From positions 41,803 to 105,802 of the forward strand of contig NZ_AQUR01000086.1 in assembly GCF_000372525.1 (NCBI RefSeq): DNA of 64,000 nucleotides, written 5' to 3'. Shown here piece by piece: positions 9,459 to 19,499 of this stretch. The position numbers and the translations under genes were made by a program. The stretch comes from Cupriavidus neocaledonicus. GTDB taxonomy: Bacteria; Pseudomonadota; Gammaproteobacteria; Burkholderiales; Burkholderiaceae. How positions within the stretch are numbered: the first letter of the stretch is position 1; each line of letters begins with the position of its first letter. Below the pieces are notes generated by a model. That model was not told where the DNA came from and did not search any database. It saw nothing but the letters and a program-made list of their open reading frames with translations.

Positions 9459-10583
9459 ATGACCGAATCCGTCATCCCGATTTTCGACCTGCGCGACCAT
9501 CGCTACCGCTCGATGACGCCCAGCATTCCCGGCAACCTGGTTGCGCCGACTGGCCTGGTGGCCGACCGCCGTGGCCGGCCGCTGCACGACCTGCGCATCT
9601 CGGTGACGGACCGCTGCAACTTCCGCTGCGTCTACTGCATGCCGAAGGAAGTGTTCGACAAGGACTACACCTTCCTGCCGCATTCCGAGCTGCTCAGTTT
9701 CGAGGAGATCGAGCGCACCGCACGGCTGTTCGTTGCCCACGGCGTCGAGAAGATCCGCCTGACCGGCGGCGAGCCGCTGCTGCGCAAGAACATCGAGCAT
9801 CTGGTCGAGATGCTGGCGAAGATCGAGACCGTGTCGGGCAAGCCGCTGGACCTGACCCTGACCACCAACGCCTCGCTGCTGGCGCGCAAGGCGCGCGCGC
9901 TGCGCGACGCGGGCCTGACGCGCGTCAGCGTCAGCCTGGACGCGATCGACGATGCCACCTTCCGCCGCATGAATGACGTGGATTTCGCCGTCGCCGACGT
10001 GCTGCGCGGCATCGAGACCGCGCAGGCGGTTGGCCTGGCGCCGATCAAGGTCAACATGGTGGTCAAGCGCGGCACCAACGATCAGGAAATCGTGCCGATG
10101 GCGCGCCACTTCCGCCACAGCGGCATCATCCTGCGCTTCATCGAGTTCATGGACGTCGGCGCCAGCAACCACTGGCAGATGGACGAAGTGCTGCCGTCGG
10201 CCGAAGTGGTGAAGCGCATCGATGCCGAATTCCCGCTCGAGCCGGTGCAGGCCAACTATGCCGGCGAAACCGCCGAACGCTGGCGCTACCGCGACGGCGC
10301 CGGCGAGGTCGGCGTGATCTCCAGCGTCACCCACGCCTTCTGCGGCGACTGCAGCCGCATCCGGCTTTCCACCGAAGGCCGGCTCTACCTGTGCCTGTTC
10401 GCCACCGAGGGCTTCGACCTGCGCGCGCTGCTGCGCGGCGGCTACAGCGACCTGGAAATCTCCAACGCGATCGCGCAGGTCTGGCAAGGCCGCACCGACA
10501 ACTATTCCGAGCAGCGCAGCGACCCGGCAGTGCGCGCCAGGCGCGCCGAGCGCAAGATCGAGATGTCCTATATTGGCGGCTGA
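9459..10583 (+). CDS. moaA: GTP 3',8-cyclase MoaA (molybdenum cofactor synthesis)
   Basis: A 374-residue radical-SAM enzyme that, with MoaC, turns GTP into cyclic pyranopterin monophosphate. The radical-SAM cluster cysteines are C53, C57 and C60 (CNFRCVYC). The second 4Fe-4S cluster that binds GTP uses CGDCSR plus a later cysteine in LYLCLF. TGGEPLL is the SAM-binding GGE motif. The protein ends in a double glycine (SYIGG), as active MoaA does. The ATG at 9459 gives the normal family length. It heads moaA-mobA-moeA. Confidence 0.96.
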   Translation: MTESVIPIFDLRDHRYRSMTPSIPGNLVAPTGLVADRRGRPLHDLRISVTDRCNFRCVYCMPKEVFDKDYTFLPHSELLSFEEIERTARLFVAHGVEKIRLTGGEPLLRKNIEHLVEMLAKIETVSGKPLDLTLTTNASLLARKARALRDAGLTRVSVSLDAIDDATFRRMNDVDFAVADVLRGIETAQAVGLAPIKVNMVVKRGTNDQEIVPMARHFRHSGIILRFIEFMDVGASNHWQMDEVLPSAEVVKRIDAEFPLEPVQANYAGETAERWRYRDGAGEVGVISSVTHAFCGDCSRIRLSTEGRLYLCLFATEGFDLRALLRGGYSDLEISNAIAQVWQGRTDNYSEQRSDPAVRARRAERKIEMSYIGG

Positions 10584-10603
10584 CCCCGCCGCACACTCAA
10601 TCC

Positions 10604-11203
10604 ATGATTGCACGCGACGATATCACCGGCCTGATCCTCGCAGGCGGCAGGGGCAGCCGCATGGGCGGCACCGACAAGGGCCTGCAGCCGCTGCAGGGCA
10701 CGCCGATGGCCATGCACACGATGATGCGGCTGACGCCCCAGGTGGGCGGGCTGATGATCAACGCCAACCGCAACCTGGCCGCCTACGAGTCCTTCGGCGT
10801 GCCGGTCTACACCGACAGCGTGCCCGACTTCGCCGGCCCGCTGGCCGGGATGCTGGCCGGGCTGGAACAATGCGCGACTCCCTGGATGGTGACGGCGCCG
10901 TGCGATTCGCCGTTCCTGCCCGCCGATCTGGTGGCGCGCCTGGCCCAGGCGCTCGAGGCCGAGGGTGCCGAGCTGGCGATGCCGGTGACGCTGGACCCCG
11001 ACGGGCGGCGCCAGACCCAGCCGGTGTTCTGCCTGATGCCGGTCAGTGCGCTCGACAGCCTGGTGGCTTATCTTTCCGGGGGCGGCCGCAAGATCGAGAC
11101 CTGGGCCGCCTCGCACCGGCTGGCCGAAGTGTTGTTCGACGACGCCGCGGCCTTTGCCAATATCAACACCCTGGACGAACTGCGCGCGCACGAGGCGCGC
11201 TGA
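10604..11203 (+). CDS. mobA: Molybdenum cofactor guanylyltransferase MobA
   Basis: A 199-residue nucleotidyltransferase that attaches GMP to molybdopterin to make the MGD cofactor of the DMSO-reductase family. The N-terminal LILAGGRGSRMGGTDKG is the GTP-binding signature; TDSVPDFAGPLAGMLAGL and TAPCDSPFLP follow as in other MobA proteins. The ATG at 10604 aligns the P-loop at the normal position. It lies 20 bases after moaA and 30 before moeA, so all three are probably one transcript. Confidence 0.94.
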   Translation: MIARDDITGLILAGGRGSRMGGTDKGLQPLQGTPMAMHTMMRLTPQVGGLMINANRNLAAYESFGVPVYTDSVPDFAGPLAGMLAGLEQCATPWMVTAPCDSPFLPADLVARLAQALEAEGAELAMPVTLDPDGRRQTQPVFCLMPVSALDSLVAYLSGGGRKIETWAASHRLAEVLFDDAAAFANINTLDELRAHEAR

Positions 11204-11233
11204 ATCCCCGCCACCGCCGACCGCCGAGCCGCC

Positions 11234-12532
11234 ATGCCCTCCCTGCAAGCCGTCATTTCCTGCCTGTCCGACTACGATCCCACCGCGCTGCCGGTGGACC
11301 ACGCCAACCGCATCATCGGCGAGGTGGTCGAGCCGGTGCGCGGCATCGAGCAGCTGCCGATCCGCAGTGCGCTGGACCGGGTACTGGCCGAGGACATCGT
11401 CTCGACCATCGACGTGCCGGCGCATGACAACTCGGCGATGGACGGTTATGCCTTCCAGGGCGCGGCCCTGGCCGCGGCGCAGACCGCCACGGTCGAGCTC
11501 GAGGTGATCGGCAGCGCGCTGGCCGGCGGCACCGGCGCGCTGGCCCCCACCGCGGTGCAGGCGGTGCGCATCATGACCGGCGCGGTGATGCCGGCCGGCT
11601 GCGATACCGTGGTGCCGCAGGAGTTCGTCGAAACCGTCGGCGGCAGCGCGCGCATCCGCTTTGCCGCGGACTGCGTCCGCATCGGCGACAACCGGCGCCT
11701 GCGCGGCGAGGACCTGGCCCGCGGCCAGGCCGCGCTGCAGGCCGGGCGCATCCTGCAGCCGGCCGATCTTGGTCTGCTGGCGTCACTGGGCGTGGCCGAG
11801 GTGCGCGTGCGCAGGCGCCTGCGCGTGGCGTTCTTCTCCACCGGCGACGAGCTGCGCTCGATCGGCGAGCCGCTCGATCCGGGCTGTGTCTACGACTCTA
11901 ACCGCTACACGCTGCACGGCATGCTGCGCCGGATGAACGTGGACCTGCTCGACATGGGCGTGGTGCGCGACGATCCCGAGTCGCTCGAAGCCGCTTTCCG
12001 CACCGCCTGCGAGAGCGCCGACGCGGTCATCACCTCGGGCGGGGTCTCGGTCGGCGAGGCCGACCACACCAAGCAGATCATGGCGCGCCTGGGCGATGTC
12101 ACGTTCTGGAAGATCGCCATGCGCCCGGGCCGGCCGATGGCCTTCGGCCGCATCCAGGCCGACGGCGCGGGCGCGCATTCCGCGCTGCTGTTCGGCCTGC
12201 CCGGCAATCCGGTGGCGGTGATGGTCACCTTCTACCATTTCGTGCGCGCGGCGCTGCACCGGCTGATGGGCGCGACGGTGCCGCCGCTGCCGCTGCTGCG
12301 CGTGCGCAGCGCGCAGGCGATCCGCAAGAAGCCGGGGCGCACCGAGTACCAGCGCGGCATCCTGGCGCGCGCCGGCGACGGCGAGTGGGAGGTGCGCATC
12401 ACCGGCCAGCAAGGCTCGGGCGTGCTGCGCTCGATGAGCGAGGCCAACTGCTTTATCGTGCTCGGCCACGAGCAGGATTCGGTCAAGGCCGGCGACGCGG
12501 TCGAGGTGATGCTGTTCGACGGGCTGGTTTGA
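11234..12532 (+). CDS. moeA: Molybdopterin molybdotransferase MoeA
   Basis: A 432-residue protein that inserts molybdate into adenylated molybdopterin. Visible family motifs are VPAHDNSAMDGYAF (active-site loop), the RIMTGAVMPAGCDTVVPQE domain, and the MoCF-binding region SGGVSVGEADHTKQIM followed by FGLPGNPVAVMVTF. Its length is normal. It is third in the moaA-mobA-moeA set. Confidence 0.96.
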   Translation: MPSLQAVISCLSDYDPTALPVDHANRIIGEVVEPVRGIEQLPIRSALDRVLAEDIVSTIDVPAHDNSAMDGYAFQGAALAAAQTATVELEVIGSALAGGTGALAPTAVQAVRIMTGAVMPAGCDTVVPQEFVETVGGSARIRFAADCVRIGDNRRLRGEDLARGQAALQAGRILQPADLGLLASLGVAEVRVRRRLRVAFFSTGDELRSIGEPLDPGCVYDSNRYTLHGMLRRMNVDLLDMGVVRDDPESLEAAFRTACESADAVITSGGVSVGEADHTKQIMARLGDVTFWKIAMRPGRPMAFGRIQADGAGAHSALLFGLPGNPVAVMVTFYHFVRAALHRLMGATVPPLPLLRVRSAQAIRKKPGRTEYQRGILARAGDGEWEVRITGQQGSGVLRSMSEANCFIVLGHEQDSVKAGDAVEVMLFDGLV

Positions 12533-12725
12533 CCGGCACGGCGGGGCCTGCGCGCAACCATTCGCTACTCGATCGTAGCAATGTGTCGTTTTTGTGCTGC
12601 ACATTTGCCGCCGCGGCACCGTTGCCGCAGGGCTTTCGGCTGCCCCGCGGCCGCCGGGCTATGCTTGGCATCGGCCAATCGCTACACTTGGCGCACGATT
12701 CAGAAACATTCGAGTATCCCCCGTC

Positions 12726-13007
12726 ATGAATCAGGAGATTGCGTACCTCCACCCCGTCAAGACCGCCCGCGCGCTGGTGCTGGTCTACCTGTGCTTCTCC
12801 CTGCCGATCGTGTCGCTGGGCCTGTTCGTTACCTTCGTCCGCTATGGTGACCTGCCGGCGATCACGGTCTTCAGCGCGATCATCCTCAATGCACTGATCG
12901 GCTTCGGCCTGCTGTGGCTGGCCTGCAAGGCCTATAACTGGGTCGCTGCCCGTTTCGGCGGCATCGAGGTCCACGTGCGCGAGCTGTCCCCCGAAGAAGA
13001 CCGCTGA
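12726..13007 (+). CDS. Small two-helix membrane protein of unknown function
   Basis: A 93-residue protein not recognised as any named family. Two hydrophobic helices are clear, about residues 14-38 (LVLVYLCFSLPIVSLGLFVTF) and 48-68 (ITVFSAIILNALIGFGLLWLA). A short amphipathic, charged C-terminal tail ends HVRELSPEEDR. The ATG at 12726 follows AATCGC-free, weakly purine-rich DNA, so the ribosome-binding site is poor. It lies 190 bases after moeA and converges on rmuC. A role in molybdate metabolism is not supported. Confidence 0.7.
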   Translation: MNQEIAYLHPVKTARALVLVYLCFSLPIVSLGLFVTFVRYGDLPAITVFSAIILNALIGFGLLWLACKAYNWVAARFGGIEVHVRELSPEEDR

Positions 13008-13083
13008 ACGGCGCACTGCCAGTCCCGGCCGGGCGCCACGCCGGCCGCCTTTCCAGCTTTCCCCGCCGCCGGCCCTGTTGCGC

Positions 13084-14583
13084 TCAGGCCTGGCTGTTTT
13101 CCGCGCGATCAGCATTTTCCGGCGCGCCGTCCGCCGCTGCTTCCAGACCGAGGCCAAGCAGCTGCTGCGCGGCTTCGCCCGGCAGCGCCTCCACCGTGCG
13201 CAGCTTGCGCGCCATCTGCCGCGTGCGCACCTCGGCCTGTTCGATATTGCGCGCGGCCCGCTCGAGCGTATCGCGGGTCTTGGCCAGCACGTCGCCGAAC
13301 TTGCCGAATTCGGTCTTGACCGCGCCCAGCACTTCCCACACCTCGCTCGAGCGCTTCTCCAGCGCCAGCGTGCGAAAACCCATCTGCAGGCTGTTCAGCA
13401 GCGCGGTCAGCGTGGTCGGGCCGGCCACGGTCACGCGATAGTCGCGCTGCAGCTGGTCGGTCAGGCCGGGACGGCGCAGCACCTCGGCATAAAGCCCTTC
13501 GGTCGGCAGGAACAGGATGGCAAAGTCCGTGGTCTGCGGCGGCGCCAGGTATTTTTCGGCGATGGTCTGGGCCTCGCGCCGCAGTGCCAGTTCCAGTTCG
13601 CGGCCGAACGCCAGCACGCCGTCCGGATCGCCGCGCTCCTGCGCGTCCACCAGGCGCTCGTACTGCTCCTTCGGAAACTTGGCGTCGACCGGCAGCCAGA
13701 CCGGCGCATGGTCCGCCCCCGCCGCCTTGCCGGGCAGGCGGATGGCAAACTCGACGCGCGCACCCGAGTTGCGCACGGTCTCGACGTTCTTGCCGTACTG
13801 CTCCGGCGTCAGCATCTGCTCCAGCAGCATTTCCAGCTGCACCTCGCCCCAGGTGCCGCGCGACTTCACGTTGGTCAGCACCTTCTTCAGGTCGCCCACG
13901 CCCTGCGCCAGCACCTGCATTTCGCCGAGGCCGCGATGCACCTGCTCGAGCCGGTCCGACACCAGCCGGAACGATTCGCCCAGCCGCTGCTCCAGCGTCG
14001 CGTGCAGCTTCTCGTCGACGGTGCGGCGCATTTCCTCGAGCTTGGCGGCATTGTTGGCCTCGATGTCCTGCAGCTTCTGCTCCAGCGTGGCGCGGACCTC
14101 GGCCAGGCGCCGCTCGTTGGCCTCGGACAGTTGCGCCAGCTGCTGCTGCAGGCCGTCGCCGAAGCGGCGCAGCGTGCCGGCCTGCTCGTCGCGCGCCTGC
14201 TGCGACTGCAGCATCAGGTGCTGGCGCACCTGCTCCAGTTGCTGGGTGTTGGTCTCGGTCAGCTTGGCCAGCTGCTGCGCGAAGGTGTCGATCTGGTTGT
14301 TCTGCAGCGTGGCGATGCCGGTCAGCTGCGACGACAGCGCCTGCTGGAAACTCAGCATCTGCTGCGCCGACTCGCCGCGGCTGCCGCGCGCGGCCTCGGC
14401 CACCTCGGTGCGCACCTCCCGCTCCAGCCGTTCCATGCCGCGTGCCTGCTCCAGCCGCATCTGGTCGAGCTGCCGCGCCATGCCGGCCCCGGATGAGCCG
14501 GCCTGCTGGCGCAGCAACACGATGGCCAGCAGCACGAGCGCGAGCAGCGCCGCGGCCAGCGTCAGGAACGGAATCAGGGTCAT
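13084..14583 (-). CDS. rmuC: DNA recombination protein RmuC homologue
   Basis: A 499-residue protein with one N-terminal membrane helix (about residues 3-25) and a long coiled coil (about 30-230, many LEQKLQ/EVRTE heptads). The conserved RmuC nuclease-like domain follows, with LKKVLTNVKSRGTWGE, LPVDAKFPKEQYERL and the FLPTEGLYAEVLRRPGL block. RmuC limits inversion between short inverted repeats. The next gene, a dehydrogenase, ends 10 bases upstream, so the two are likely cotranscribed. Confidence 0.92.
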   Translation of the reverse strand: MTLIPFLTLAAALLALVLLAIVLLRQQAGSSGAGMARQLDQMRLEQARGMERLEREVRTEVAEAARGSRGESAQQMLSFQQALSSQLTGIATLQNNQIDTFAQQLAKLTETNTQQLEQVRQHLMLQSQQARDEQAGTLRRFGDGLQQQLAQLSEANERRLAEVRATLEQKLQDIEANNAAKLEEMRRTVDEKLHATLEQRLGESFRLVSDRLEQVHRGLGEMQVLAQGVGDLKKVLTNVKSRGTWGEVQLEMLLEQMLTPEQYGKNVETVRNSGARVEFAIRLPGKAAGADHAPVWLPVDAKFPKEQYERLVDAQERGDPDGVLAFGRELELALRREAQTIAEKYLAPPQTTDFAILFLPTEGLYAEVLRRPGLTDQLQRDYRVTVAGPTTLTALLNSLQMGFRTLALEKRSSEVWEVLGAVKTEFGKFGDVLAKTRDTLERAARNIEQAEVRTRQMARKLRTVEALPGEAAQQLLGLGLEAAADGAPENADRAENSQA

Positions 14584-14592
14584 GCGAAAACC

Positions 14593-15588
14593 TCAGCGGC
14601 GATGCGGCATCACTTCAGGGTTGATCACGGTGGGCGGATGGCCGGCGCGCGGGCCCTGGTCGAGCGCCGCGATCAGGTTGTCGGCAGCGAGGATGGCCAT
14701 GGCGCGGCGGGTTTTCTCGGACGCGCTGGCGATATGCGGCGTCAGCACGACGTTGGGCACGGTCAGCAGGTCCGGATGGACCGACGGCTCGCCCTCGAAC
14801 ACATCGAGGCCGGCGCCAAAGATGCGCTTGTCGCGCAGCGCCTGCGCCAGCGCGGCGTCGTCGACGATGCCGCCGCGCGCCAGGTTCACCAGCGTCGCGG
14901 TAGGCTTCATCAGCGCCAGTTCGGCGGCGCCGATGGCGTGGTGGCTTTGCGGGCCATAGGGCAGCACCAGCAGCAGATGGTCGGACTGGCGCAGCAGCGC
15001 TTCCTTGCTGACATAGCGGGCGTTGAGCGCGCGCTCGGTCTCGGCCGGCAGCTGGCTGCGGTTGTGGTACAGCACGTTCATGCCAAACCCGCCCGCGCGC
15101 CGCGCCAGGGCCTGGCCGATGCGGCCCATGCCGAGGATGCCCAGCGTGCTGCCGTACAGGTCCATGCCGACCAGCATGTCGTAGCTCCAGCGCTGCCACT
15201 TGCCGGCGCGCAGATAGTGCTCGGCCTCGGTCACGCGGCGCGCGGTTGCCATCAGCAGGGCCCAGCCGAAGTCGGCGGTGGTTTCCGTCAGCACGTCCGG
15301 CGTATTGGTGGCGACGATGCCCGCGGCGGTCAGCGCCGGCAGGTCCAGGTTGTTGTAGCCGACCGCCATGTTGCAGACCGCGCGCAGCGCCGGCAGCCCG
15401 GCGATGACCCCGGCGTCGATACGGTCGGCGGCATTGGCCAGCACGCCGGCCTTGCCGGCCAGCCGCGCCTTCAGCGCCGCGGCGTCCAGTACCGCGTCCT
15501 GCTGGTTGTCGTCGACGTCGAAATACTGCGCCAGGTGCGCGATGACCTCGGGATAGATGGCGCGGGTGACCAGGACGGACGGCTTCAT
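14593..15588 (-). CDS. D-2-hydroxyacid dehydrogenase, glyoxylate/hydroxypyruvate reductase type
   Basis: A 331-residue NAD(P)-dependent dehydrogenase. The Rossmann motif is LGILGMGRIGQALA (about residues 151-164), and the catalytic Arg, Glu and His lie in NLARGGIVDD, DVFEGEP and LTPHIASAS. NRSQ after the second beta strand suggests NADPH preference. The closest class is GhrB-like glyoxylate/hydroxypyruvate reductase, but a gluconate or lactate role is possible. It begins 4 bases after the antiporter gene, so it is translationally linked to it. Confidence 0.88.
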   Translation of the reverse strand: MKPSVLVTRAIYPEVIAHLAQYFDVDDNQQDAVLDAAALKARLAGKAGVLANAADRIDAGVIAGLPALRAVCNMAVGYNNLDLPALTAAGIVATNTPDVLTETTADFGWALLMATARRVTEAEHYLRAGKWQRWSYDMLVGMDLYGSTLGILGMGRIGQALARRAGGFGMNVLYHNRSQLPAETERALNARYVSKEALLRQSDHLLLVLPYGPQSHHAIGAAELALMKPTATLVNLARGGIVDDAALAQALRDKRIFGAGLDVFEGEPSVHPDLLTVPNVVLTPHIASASEKTRRAMAILAADNLIAALDQGPRAGHPPTVINPEVMPHRR

Positions 15589-15592
15589 GGCA

Positions 15593-17011
15593 TCAGATAT
15601 GGAAGAAGAGGAAGGTCATGATGACGAACAGCGGCACCAGGAAAATACCTGAATACAGCATGTAGCCGAAGAAGCTCGGCATGCGCACGCCGCGGTTTTC
15701 GGCGATGGCCTTGACCATCAGGTTGGGCGCATTGCCAATATAGGTGTTGGCGCCCATGAACACCGCCCCGGCCGAGATCGCGGCCAGCGTCGAGGCATCG
15801 CGCGTCATCAGCGTGGCGGGATCGCCACCGGCGGTATTGAAGAACACCAGGTAGGTCGGCGCGTTGTCGAGGAAGGACGACAGCACGCCCGTCGCCCAGA
15901 AATACATGCTGTCGACCGGCTGGCCGTTGGCGTCGCTGACCGCGCGGATCACTCCCGCGAAGGCGCCGTCGGTCCCCGCCTTCAGCATGGCGATGACCGG
16001 GATGATGGTCAGGAAGATGCCGGCGAACAGCTTGCCGACCTCGAGGATGGGCTCCCAGTTGAATTCATTGCCCACGCGCGCCGAGCGCGGCGTGACCAGC
16101 AGCGACACCACCGCCACCACCACCAGCAAGGCGTCGCGCACCGCGGCCTGCAGCGGCACCTCGGTGCCCATGAGGTCGAACGAGATCCCCGGCTTCCACA
16201 GCCCGCTCATCAGCACCAGGCTGACCACCGCCAGCAGCAGCACGAAGTTGAACTTGCCTTCGATGGCGATGCCGCCCGAATCCGGGGTGGGATCGACTGG
16301 CAGCTGCTCTTCCTTGTTGCGGTAGTAGTGACGGTCGACCAGGTAGAACACCAGCAGCAGCGCCGCGCAGATAAAGAGCGTTTCCGGGAAGATGTTGCGC
16401 AGGGTCCAGAAGAAGTCGACGCCCTTCAGGAAGCCCAGGAACAGCGGCGGGTCTCCCAGCGGCGTCAGCGAGCCGCCGGCGTTGGCCACCAGGAAGATAA
16501 AGAACACCACCACGTGCGCCACGTGGCGGCGATTGTCATTGGCGCGCAACAGCGGCCGGATCAGCAGCATGGCCGCGCCGGTGGTACCCATGAAGCTGGC
16601 CAGGAACGTGCCCAGCGCCAGGATGCCGGTATTGAGCCCCGGCGTGCCGTGCAGGTTGCCGCGCACGCAGATGCCGCCGGCCACGATATAGAGCGTGGTG
16701 ATCAGCGCGATGAACGGAATGTACTCGGCCAGAAGCGCATGGACCGTGCTGGCCGCGGCGGCATGCGCGCCGAACACGAGCGCGAACGGCAGCAGGAACA
16801 GCAGACCCCAGCCGGCGGCGATCTTGCCGTAATGGTGGTGCCAGAACTTCGGCCCCAGCAGCGGCCACAGCGCGATCGACAGCAGGATGCCGGCAAAGGG
16901 CAGCCCCCACAGCGGCGACAGCGATGCCCCGTCGAGCTCGGCGGCATGGCCGGCGGCGGGAAAGGCGGCCAGCACGGCCAGCAGTGGCAACAGCACGGGG
17001 GCACGTCGCAT
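15593..17011 (-). CDS. Sodium:proton antiporter, NhaD/CitMHS type
   Basis: A 472-residue polytopic inner-membrane carrier of the ion transporter superfamily. It begins with a cleavable-looking signal (MRRAPVLLPLLAVLAAFPAAGHA) and has about 12 hydrophobic segments. Characteristic stretches are NAGGSLTPLGDPPLFLGFLKGVDF and FLDNAPTYLVFFN, the paired D-containing re-entrant regions of NhaD-like antiporters. The family exchanges Na+ or Li+ for protons, but the actual ion is not readable here. A GAGATCC ribosome-binding region precedes the ATG. Confidence 0.88.
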   Translation of the reverse strand: MRRAPVLLPLLAVLAAFPAAGHAAELDGASLSPLWGLPFAGILLSIALWPLLGPKFWHHHYGKIAAGWGLLFLLPFALVFGAHAAAASTVHALLAEYIPFIALITTLYIVAGGICVRGNLHGTPGLNTGILALGTFLASFMGTTGAAMLLIRPLLRANDNRRHVAHVVVFFIFLVANAGGSLTPLGDPPLFLGFLKGVDFFWTLRNIFPETLFICAALLLVFYLVDRHYYRNKEEQLPVDPTPDSGGIAIEGKFNFVLLLAVVSLVLMSGLWKPGISFDLMGTEVPLQAAVRDALLVVVAVVSLLVTPRSARVGNEFNWEPILEVGKLFAGIFLTIIPVIAMLKAGTDGAFAGVIRAVSDANGQPVDSMYFWATGVLSSFLDNAPTYLVFFNTAGGDPATLMTRDASTLAAISAGAVFMGANTYIGNAPNLMVKAIAENRGVRMPSFFGYMLYSGIFLVPLFVIMTFLFFHI

Positions 17012-17171
17012 CAGGCAGGATCTCCTCGAACAATGCAGCGCTCATGGGCGCACGCGGCGCGATGCCAAAGCATCGCGGGCAAGCCTGCAAGTGTAATGCA
17101 AGGCCCTGCCCGCGCTTCCTCATGCGCCGTGCATTTTCGGATTGCGGCGCGCTGGCTTCGCGCCACGTGGC

Positions 17172-17858
17172 TCAGGCCGAGTCGACCAGGATCACATGCA
17201 CGCGGTACGGGCCGTGCGCGCCCAGCACGATGGTCTGTTCGATATCGCCGGTGCGCGAAGGTCCGCTGATGATGTTGGTGGCGCGCGGCAGCTCACCGCG
17301 CTCGCTGCGCACCAGGGCAAACGCATCTTCCAGGCCGGCAACGATGCGCGAGCGCGGCACCACCGCGACATGGGTCTCGGGCAGCAGCGCGGCCGAGGCG
17401 AAGGTAGCCGGGCCGGACAGCAGCATCAGCGAGCCGGTCTCGGCAATCGCGCAGAAGCAGCCGGTGATGCCGACCAGGTCGCCATGCTCGCGGTCGGCCA
17501 CGGCGTCGCGCACCGGTGGGCGGCATTCCACCGCGAGCCCCGCGTCCTGCCACGGCAACGGGCCGAACTCATCCCAGGCGACCGCGCGGCGCACCAGGGC
17601 CAGGCTGTCGAGGTAGCGCACCGTGGCGGCGGGCACCTCGGCCATGGTCGCGACCCGGTCGACAGTCGACGCCATGCGCTGCGCCTGCGCCAGGAAGGCT
17701 TCGGCGAGGTCGGGCGCGGCGGCCGGACGCGGGCCCTGCGGATGGCGGGCCAGGTAATCGGCAACGGCGCCGCGCTCTCCCGCGCTCGGCCGGGCCGGCC
17801 TGCCCTGGGCGGCACGGATGCGGGCAAAGATGCGGTCGCGGGCGTCGTTGGTTTCCAT
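17172..17858 (-). CDS. lutC: LutC/YkgG family protein (lactate utilisation type)
   Basis: A 228-residue protein starting METNDARDRIFARIRAAQG. The LutC core is visible in VGITGCFCAIAETGSLMLLSGP, HVAVVPRSRIV and the C-terminal NIISGPSRTGDIEQTIVLGAHGP, all hallmark LUD-domain motifs. LutC acts with LutA and LutB in iron-sulfur L-lactate oxidation, but no lutA or lutB lies next to it here, so it may serve partners encoded elsewhere. The ATG at 17858 is preferred to a TTG seven codons upstream. Confidence 0.87.
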   Translation of the reverse strand: METNDARDRIFARIRAAQGRPARPSAGERGAVADYLARHPQGPRPAAAPDLAEAFLAQAQRMASTVDRVATMAEVPAATVRYLDSLALVRRAVAWDEFGPLPWQDAGLAVECRPPVRDAVADREHGDLVGITGCFCAIAETGSLMLLSGPATFASAALLPETHVAVVPRSRIVAGLEDAFALVRSERGELPRATNIISGPSRTGDIEQTIVLGAHGPYRVHVILVDSA

Positions 17859-17954
17859 GGGGCCTGGCTGGAGTAGCAATGCGCAAAGGCGCGATGCGGC
17901 GATTATAGGGTCGATAAGGCGGGGTCGATACAGCGGGCGCCGTGCCCGAGCTCG

Positions 17955-19133
17955 CTACGCGGCGGGCTGCACCGAATACACCTGGCGCAGGTAGGCCAGG
18001 TAGCCGGGATCGTCGCACATGGTCTTTTCGGGCGTGTCAGACAGCTTGGCCACGGGCTGGCCGTTACAGCGCACCATCTTCAGCACGATCTGCAGCGGCG
18101 TGTAGCCGAGGTCGTTGGTCAGGTTGGTGCCGACGCCGAACGCCAGCCGGCAGCGGCCGTGGAAGCGCTGGTACAGCTCGATCACGCGCGGGATGTCGAG
18201 GCTGTCGCTGAAGATCAGCGTCTTGGTGCGCGGGTCGACGCGGTTGGCGGCATAGTGGGCCACCATGCGCTCGCCCCACAGCACCGGATCGCCGGAATCG
18301 TGGCGCACCCCGTCGAAGAGCTTGCAGAAATACAGGTCGAAGTCGCGCAGGAAGGCGTCGAAGCCATAGGTGTCCGACAGCGCGATGCCCAGGTCACCGC
18401 GGTACTCGCGTGCCCAGCGCTCCAGCGCAAACACCTGCGAATCGCGCAGCCGCGGCCCCAGCGCCTGGCAGGCCTGCAGGTACTCATGCGCCATCGTGCC
18501 CAGCGGCACCATGTTGTGCAGGCGCGCGAAGTGGACGTTGCTGGTGCCGGCCAGCTGCGGTCCCAGCAGGCGCCGCATGGTCAGCAGCACCTCTTCCTGC
18601 CAGTCGCGCGAGAAACGCCGGCGCGTGCCGTAGTCGGCGATGACGCAATCGCCCAGCTCGGGCGCCTTCAGCAGCGCCAGCTTGGTTTCCAGCCGGCGGC
18701 GGCCTTCGGCCAGGTCGGGCCGCGGCTGGGTGCGGCGGAAGTAGACCTCGTTGACGATGGCCAGCACCGGCACTTCGAACAGGATGGTGTGCAGCCACGG
18801 GCCGGCGATGGCAATCTCGATCTCGCCGTTGCCCAGCGGCGACGGGCGCACCGAGACATATTTCTCGTTCAGGTGGAACAGCCCGAGAAAATCGACGAAG
18901 TCGCTCTTGATAAAGCGCAGGCCGCGCAGGTAGGCCAGTTCTTCCTCGGTGAAGCGCAGCTGGCACAGGTGCGCCACCTCGGCGCGGATCTCGTCGATAT
19001 ACGGGGTGAGATCGATGCCCGCGTTGCGGCACTTGAAGCGGTATTCCACTTGCGCCTGCGGGAACTGATGCAGCACCACCTGCATCATGGTGAATTTGTA
19101 CAGGTCGGTGTCGAGCAGAGACTGGATGATCAT
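17955..19133 (-). CDS. pncB: Nicotinate phosphoribosyltransferase PncB
   Basis: A 392-residue enzyme that makes nicotinate mononucleotide from nicotinate and PRPP, the entry to NAD salvage. Signatures are DLYKFTMMQ near the N-terminus, [11 protein letters not shown], the GTSNVHFA stretch, and [12 protein letters not shown] followed by FSDSLD and [12 protein letters not shown] in the phosphate-binding C-terminal half. Its length matches the family. It is probably monocistronic. Confidence 0.96.
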   Translation of the reverse strand: MIIQSLLDTDLYKFTMMQVVLHQFPQAQVEYRFKCRNAGIDLTPYIDEIRAEVAHLCQLRFTEEELAYLRGLRFIKSDFVDFLGLFHLNEKYVSVRPSPLGNGEIEIAIAGPWLHTILFEVPVLAIVNEVYFRRTQPRPDLAEGRRRLETKLALLKAPELGDCVIADYGTRRRFSRDWQEEVLLTMRRLLGPQLAGTSNVHFARLHNMVPLGTMAHEYLQACQALGPRLRDSQVFALERWAREYRGDLGIALSDTYGFDAFLRDFDLYFCKLFDGVRHDSGDPVLWGERMVAHYAANRVDPRTKTLIFSDSLDIPRVIELYQRFHGRCRLAFGVGTNLTNDLGYTPLQIVLKMVRCNGQPVAKLSDTPEKTMCDDPGYLAYLRQVYSVQPAA

Positions 19134-19499
19134 AGCGGGGCAGACGGCGATGCCGGGTCAGAACGCCATGCTACCTGAAGTCCGGCCGCTGCCGGCTGGC
19201 CCGGTGGTGCCACGCAGCATGCTCAAACGCAGGCAAAGCCGCTGACCGCAGAGCGTGCGTTAAATCAAAAGTACATAAAGAAATAAGAAAACTATCTGAT
19301 CCGGCTATATAGACCCGCTATCCTTGCCAGAAGGCTCGGCTACAATACCGGTTTCCGAAAGGCCTCGGCCGGCGCTCGCCCAGCCCATGCTGCCATGCGG
19401 CACGCGGGCACCCCCATGTGGTGGATGCGGCGCGTCTCGCCGGCAAGAAGCGGCCCCACAGTTTCCCATTAAAAGCCGACCCGTTTTCCTGGAACCGAA
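19134..19499. promoter_or_regulatory. Divergent pncB/fdxA control region
   Basis: A 366-base gap without a gene. It contains an unusually A/T-rich patch at about 19258-19312, which may act as an UP element. On the plus strand a TACAAT -10 box lies at 19341-19346 without a good -35 box. Transcription from there would give fdxA a leader of about 147 bases. Confidence 0.4.
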
